Origin: Bullera alba
Taxonomy: Eukaryota > Basidiomycota > Tremellomycetes > Tremellales > Bulleraceae
Direction: 5' to 3'
NCBI GenBank assembly: GCA_001600095.1
Contig: BCIX01000001.1
Coordinates: 2,815,198 to 2,879,197 of the forward strand
DNA length: 64,000 bases
A program made the translations under genes and the position numbers. Below, piece after piece: positions 59,101-64,000 of this stretch. The notes beneath the pieces are model-generated. The model was given only the letters and a program-made list of their open reading frames with translations. It did no database searches and had not been told where the DNA came from. Every line of letters starts with the position of its first letter. Position 1 is the stretch's first letter.

Positions 59101-59473
59101 CCTATCCCATCTTCCTCGCGCCAGACACATGGCGTTCGCGATATCACCCCCTGACTCACATCCTTGTGCTGGAAGAGCTTGGTGACCCCAAAGAAGAGTG
59201 TCGTCGCTTCTTGGGTCGAAAACGTCTCCCCGGCGTACAACAGGTAGACAATCCTCGTCAAGAGCGCTCTACATTTCCGCGGCGAGATTGGCGACTCGTT
59301 GAACACCCTAGCTTCTTGGATCACAGTCGTCTTGTCATTGTAAAAGGCTAAAGAGGGTATTGTCAACATGACGTTCCAGTCTCCCACCGCTTGACAGATA
59401 CGGTCACAACACAACGGCTGGACGAGCCCCACTCACAGATACCGCCGGTATCCTCGTCCTTCTTGAAAGACAT
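56120..59473 (-). CDS. SEC21: Coatomer gamma subunit (gamma-COP)
   Basis: Core subunit of the COPI coat for Golgi-to-ER retrograde vesicles. The first exon reads [12 protein letters not shown], then [18 protein letters not shown]. The adaptin-like HEAT solenoid is well conserved: [92 protein letters not shown] and [21 protein letters not shown] Ser/Pro-rich hinge leads to the gamma-appendage ([40 protein letters not shown]). The last exon is joined as [17 protein letters not shown] and ends GRLIMAAI. An insert rich in Gly/Ser ([19 protein letters not shown]) lies at about 58.63-58.70 kb. About ten introns, near 930 aa. Confidence 0.95.
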
Positions 59474-59817
59474 TTTTCTTGAGTTCTCAGCACTTGCTTG
59501 CCCGATGTACCTTGCCCTATGAGCACGACGGGTATAATGGCTTCGACGCTATCTACCAGCTGGGCCAGGACGTCAACCGCACCCGGCTCAAGCAAGACGC
59601 GCCCTGGAGCTCGTGGCTGCATGTCGGGATTTTACTCAATGTGGCACTTTGATCCCGCTCGCCTTGTTACTGTATACACCCACTTGCATCGCGCTCGTAG
59701 ACGTCACAGTACAAGTGTCATGATCGTGGCATGTCCATCGATCTATCTATTCATCTATATCGTCAAGTCATCTACACCATGCACAGTCATCTTCTTCAGG
59801 AAACAATGTAGCAAGAA
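59474..59817. other. Spacer SEC21 / beta-helix gene
   Basis: 344 bp upstream of SEC21, holding its promoter and the 3' region of the next minus-strand gene. No gene of its own. Confidence 0.4.
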
Positions 59818-61860
59818 CTACAGCAAACACTTCGTGATCATCACCAACAGCAACCCAGCCAGGCCCAGGATACTCGTGGCCAGCGGAACATTATCCCTCG
59901 ATCCAGCGCCGGTCGAGCTGGGCTCGGGGGTATCCGAGCTGGGAGTCGGTGTGTTACCGTTGGATCCAGTAGGCGATGCGTTTAGACCTTGACCTCCATA
60001 TGGCCACAAATTCTGGTCAGGTCGGGGCGGGTTGAAACAGATCAACCCGTTGGCGGTACCGTTGACGAAAGCTCTCGTGTCGGGGTGAGCAGACGCGATT
60101 CTGTCTTCTGGAACGGGGACGCTGATTCTCAGATTGTCCGTAGATCGAGGCTCCAGTAGTAGTGCAGTGGGAGGGTGAGGTGTCTCCTCGGCTGCAGTGC
60201 AGTTGGGGCCGTAACTCCCGATCTGGATTTCGCTCGTCAATGAGACGATTCTTCCTTGACATTGAGGTAACTCACGAATGAGACGTTGCCGACGAAAGAG
60301 TTGCCCTCGATGGTGAAGTTTTCTGCACTTGACACCCCCTGAGCCATCTATAAGCATCTTCAAGGATTCGCACTAGGTCTGACAGGGCAGACACTCACCA
60401 TGGCGAAGCTGAAAGCACCTGAAAACTCGTTGTTTCGCACAATCGCTCCCTCAGTTTGGTTCGTGCCATACCGGTCGCTGTAACAAGAAGTGGTAAGCAT
60501 CTTACCCCCCCAACAAATGTAAGATCAGGTTGCTCGGTACGCACTCCGAGAACCACACTCTAGGACCAATACCCTACAGAAAGCGCTTCTGTCAGTCCGC
60601 TTCTTCACTCGTGAGCGCTTAACTCACAAGGCCGACTTTGATGATTGCACTAGCATTGTTGGGACCTAACGTACCATTTCCCACCTGAGTTAGGATCAGC
60701 ATCTCGCTTATTGTCCCCGTTCAGACTGCTACTTACGCCAGTTGCAAAGCCTCCATAGATCTTGTTCTCCTCAACGACGACTCCGCTGAAGTTGCCTTCA
60801 GGCCGCCACGGAACGGGATCGACCACTAACACCATTAACACAACACTCCTGTGAGTATTGAGGCAGCGCTCACTGTTGATACCACCTAGTAAGGTCCGAG
60901 TTTCTACCCAGATAGTATTGTTCCTGATGTTGGAATAAGGCGAACCGAAGATGACAATGCCTGTGGAATCCATGAGCACTCTGCGCGCTGAAGGCAATGA
61001 TAACGAACCCACCTCCATCTGTGGCATCGACTATGCGGTTGTGTTGTACGAGACTGCTTTGACAGGACAGACTTATCCCATCGGCCCACTATGAAATCGT
61101 CAATCTACATTACGCACATCTTGCAACCGTTTTGCTGACCTGTTGGAAGGACTGAGATCCACAAGGTCCTATGTCGTTGTACTGTATTGTCGCATTCCGA
61201 CAACTGAATGGACCTTCCGCACTGTATCGCGCACACACCATCAGGCTCATTTGACAGCTCTGCCCTGTCCACTCACACGTGCAAGCAGGACCACCCTCTG
61301 CCACATCTCATCAGCACACGCCACCAGGCATTTCCCGTCGGTCTCACCTTGGATCGTAAGTCTTGACAAACTCGACTAGCTGATTCGCATTATCCCCTCC
61401 GAACTCGATGTTCGCCCCAGGTGAGATGTAAATCGCCTCGTCGCCTCTATTGCCGTTGATCTGCACGTTCCTCAATTTTGATCCGCTCAGTCCTGCGTCG
61501 GTGGCCCTGACAGCCGTTGTGACATTGAATCCAGATATCAGTAGCGTCGCTCTGCTGCTATCGGTGGGATATCCCTCGGTGGATATTTCCTACCATCAAA
61601 ATGATCAGTAAAGAGCACCTGGACGGGTATCAAAAGCGGCGGACACAATGGCTCACCTGGTTCGCGGCTGTGTAGTTGAGGGCACCCTGCAGTTTGTATA
61701 CCTGCCCAGGACATAGAGATAGGATGTGACCCGGCCCTCCTTGCGTCAAAGCAGACTGCAAGTCGGTACTCGAGCTTGTATTAGCCACACAGGCACCTTC
61801 GGCCCATGGCAGTGCTGCCAAGGTGAGAGTGAACACTGCGAGCGTGACGGAGGGGAGCAT
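59818..61860 (-). CDS. GPI-anchored right-handed parallel beta-helix protein
   Basis: The start at 61860 gives signal peptide MLPSVTLAVFTLTLAALPWA. The body is a series of beta-helix coils: QSALTQGGPGHILSLCPGQV, LRNVQINGNRGDEAIYISPG, ANQLVEFVKTYDP, CRNATIQYNDIGPCGSQSF, GIVIFGSPYSNIRNNTIWVE, EGNFSGVVVEENKIYGGFAT and NFTIEGNSFVGNVSF. The end is a Ser/Thr/Pro-rich stalk and a hydrophobic GPI signal (ATSILGLAGLLLVMITKCLL). At least seven introns between 60.2 and 61.7 kb. This fold is shared by pectate lyases and related polysaccharide lyases or hydrolases. I know it as a family of basidiomycete wall proteins without an assigned reaction, so I give none. Many Asn-X-Ser/Thr sites fit a secreted glycoprotein. 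Confidence 0.8.
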
Positions 61861-62417
61861 ACTTTCAATTCTCTATTGTTGTCTAGACTCTGGTCTTCTC
61901 CGAAAAGTGCCAGCAGCTCGAGCTTGTCGAGAATCGTCTTCGACTCTGAAGACGCTAAGCTGACGAGGGCTTAGACCGTCCTTTTTTGACGAGGCTGTTG
62001 ATGCGTTAAAGGGGGTCCACAGGGTTGTTTACGTCGAGATCTATCCTTCCAAGTACTACAACACATGAAAGTCGAAAGCAAGGTTGGGATGCATGCTGTA
62101 GATGCTAGCGAGCTTAGTGTGACTTGTGGTGATGAAGCAAGCTGTGACCCTACGGTCCCATCAAGTTGCCTCGATTGCCTCCGAGGTCCGCAGTTGTCTG
62201 CATCACTGGGAAAACATCCGATGTGGAGGTCCCCTCGAAGTCCCCGAAGTCCGAAGGCGGTGACGACTACAGTACTCTACAAGCAAGGTGGTCAACATGG
62301 CAGTCAGCTCTGCATACATACTCGTGAGCTCCATGAAGCAGTCTGATTCTCCACTCCCGAGGGACTCTGGACGCCTATTCATGACTCTACGTTACTTGAA
62401 ATTTCTATCACGGAAAG
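61861..62417. other. Spacer beta-helix gene / SMC6
   Basis: 557 bp with the promoter of the beta-helix gene at the left. No gene supported. The open frame at 62065-62346 on the plus strand has no family match that I recognise. Confidence 0.45.
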
Positions 62418-64000
62418 TTACAACCTTGAAACGGTACTTGTTTTGCTGACATTTATCGCCTTCTGGCGGAGGGTTTCAACCAGCACATCCTCTAAGCCAC
62501 AGGGGCAAAGTTCAAGGTAGCTCTGATTATTGATGTGGTCAGCTCGATCGGATATCTCGGTTACGACCAGATCGACGCACTGATTCCTTTCGGGATCGCT
62601 CAATCGAATGATCTTGCAATCACCTCCCGTAGGCACATTGCTCATCGTCTGAGGAGTGATCAGGACATATTGCCTTCCGTCACTCTCTCTCGCGCCATCA
62701 ATCTGTCAAAAGGATGCGGTCAGCTGCGTCCAAGCCGCCCACGGATGACAAGAGACACTCACCAGCATGGATCCGGCTAGAGCTCGGTTCGATTGGTCTA
62801 GGAAAACGTCCCACTCGTCGAGACATCGGATAGGACCCGCGGCAGTGTCCCACATTGCGAGCAGGAGCGCCACCGTCGAATACGACCTCTCTCCTCCGGA
62901 TAAGTTCTTGGGCGCCTTGAATCGAGCTTGCGTAGATGACTCTTGAGTCTCGTCCGCTTTGCTCCCAGCGGTTTGAACCTGAATCCAAGTCAATTAGCCC
63001 TTAGCGACCCTTTCGAGCACGTCGAGTGCGCTCACCAGGACCTTGAGCCGCCCGGCCGAGTGGTCGAAGTCCAGTCTTCCTTCAAAGCTCCTCTTCTGCA
63101 GATGGACGATGAACATGGTTCTCGCTCTAACCGCTATGTGCGCCCTCTGTTCCATCCACCATACCTGTCGCTTCTTATTTTCCTTGTGTAGGACGGTACA
63201 CAGATCGCCCAGATCTTTCACATGCTTCTGAATCTCATCTCTTCGTTTCAACTCCACGCCAAGAGTGCGTTGCATCTCCTCTACATCTTTACCGCCACTG
63301 CAAAGGCGTCAGTGTTACATCATCTCGCAGAACGTGCGGAGGCAACTTTGATCTCACTCCTTTTCGAAATTCTTGATTGCCTTATCGAGCGTCGCCTTTT
63401 CGGCCGTCAGAGCCTTCGAAGAGGCGGTGACTTCGACTCGAGCGCACTTGACGGTCGCTTCCTCGGCATATGACTATGTGTAAATTCAGTGTCTGGACTT
63501 GGGTCCCCTTCGAGCACTCACGACTGCCTCCGCTTCCAATTTAGCTTGTTGGGCGAGCATCCCTTCCAATGTAGCCTGATTACGCGCCATCCCCTTGGTC
63601 CAGTGCTCAATGCCTGCCGATACTTTGTGCCTTGCTGTACCGAGCTCCTGGATGGCTTTCTGAATATGGTGACGGTCGTCAGCTGAAGGTGCTGATGCGG
63701 ATGGAAACACTCTGACCTCTTTCTTACGTCTCTCCGGTTCAAACTCGTCGACTCGGGTTTGATATCCCGCGACGTCGGCACGGACTTTGTCAAGACTCTC
63801 TTCCATTTCCTGCAGTTCTTTCTGGACGGTTGGCAATTGCTTGGTGTAGCTCAATAATTCCTGCTCGAGGGTCTGGGGTCGATGTCAGTCAACGAAAGCG
63901 GCGCCGAGATGATCCGCCGGGGCACCAACGGCTTTGTTCTCCTCGAGACCGGCAACCTCGTCTTCAGGTCTTTCTTCGACCTTGTCCTTGAGCTGAATCA
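62418..64000 (-). CDS. SMC6: SMC6, C-terminal part (runs off the window edge)
   Basis: Head and second coiled coil of the Smc5/6 complex ATPase, which acts in homologous recombination and replication-fork rescue. The 5' part lies beyond 64000. Coiled-coil frames (LPTVQKELQEMEESLDKVRA, IQKAIQELGTARHKV, QATLEGMLAQQAKLEAEAVV) lead to the ATPase signature LSGGERSYSTVALLLAMWDT with the Walker-B/D-loop segment PIRCLDEWDVFLDQSNRALA. An intron joins GSML to IDGARESDGRQYVLITPQT, then MSNVPTGGDCKIIRLSDPER. CLDE[FW]DVF and the PQxMS strand are typical of Smc6 rather than Smc5 or Rad50. The frame continues about 43 residues past DPERNQ, ending TVSRL, longer than the usual Smc6 end. Confidence 0.88.

Overview
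The window reads as nuclear DNA of a basidiomycete yeast of the Tremellomycetes (Cryptococcus/Kwoniella-like). Almost every gene is cut by several very short introns (35 to about 70 nt, GTRNGT donors, CTRAC/TTGAC branch points, YAG acceptors). Gene density is about one per 3 kb on both strands, and the best-recognised proteins (G-protein beta GPB1, homoisocitrate dehydrogenase, VTC4, fungal tRNA ligase, fungal MATE exporter, basidiomycete GPI beta-helix protein) fit such a yeast. The species call is inference. There are no operons, plasmid, phage or CRISPR features.

Layout. 1-1050 non-coding with a 10-bp tandem repeat; MATE exporter (+, 1051-4382) converging on an intronless GrpB-fold protein (-, 4561-5133); mercaptopyruvate sulfurtransferase (+, 5732-7073) converging on PGS1 (-, 7373-9361); BBC1 (+, 9845-14449); VTC4 (+, 15002-17866) converging on LYS12 (-, 18101-19576); GPB1 (-, 20182-21535). 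A 4-kb gene-poor stretch follows (21.5-25.5 kb) with a decayed-looking coding region and a large imperfect palindrome. Then TRL1 (-, 25519-28572) divergent from UFD4 (+, 29219-36155); an AA14-like GPI-anchored LPMO candidate (+, 37025-38438) converging on a MED25-like mediator subunit (-, 38777-42027); VAC14 (+, 42474-46265), a C2H2/Fungal_trans transcription factor (+, 46576-49805), an aldo-keto reductase (+, 50220-51433) and TIM10 (+, 51774-52233). The last part is on the minus strand: an Oca/Siw14-type pseudophosphatase (52523-53489), a secreted GH43-type galactanase (53965-55527), SEC21 gamma-COP (56120-59473), a GPI-anchored beta-helix protein (59818-61860) and the 3' part of SMC6 (62418 to beyond 64000).

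How the genes relate. Most are unlinked housekeeping genes. Three encode secreted or wall-anchored carbohydrate-active or beta-helix proteins (37.0, 54.0 and 59.8 kb). VTC4 (vacuolar polyphosphate) and VAC14 (PtdIns(3,5)P2) both act at the vacuole. PGS1 and TIM10 are mitochondrial.

The strongest leads are: the LPMO candidate, whose predicted copper-binding N-terminal His codon is split by an intron; the Oca-family protein with no catalytic Cys; the MED25-like protein with vWA and WSG-type domains and a Q/N-rich tail; the 23.8-25.06 kb decayed locus, where a 19-bp duplication breaks the frame; and 35-nt introns recurring in unrelated loci.
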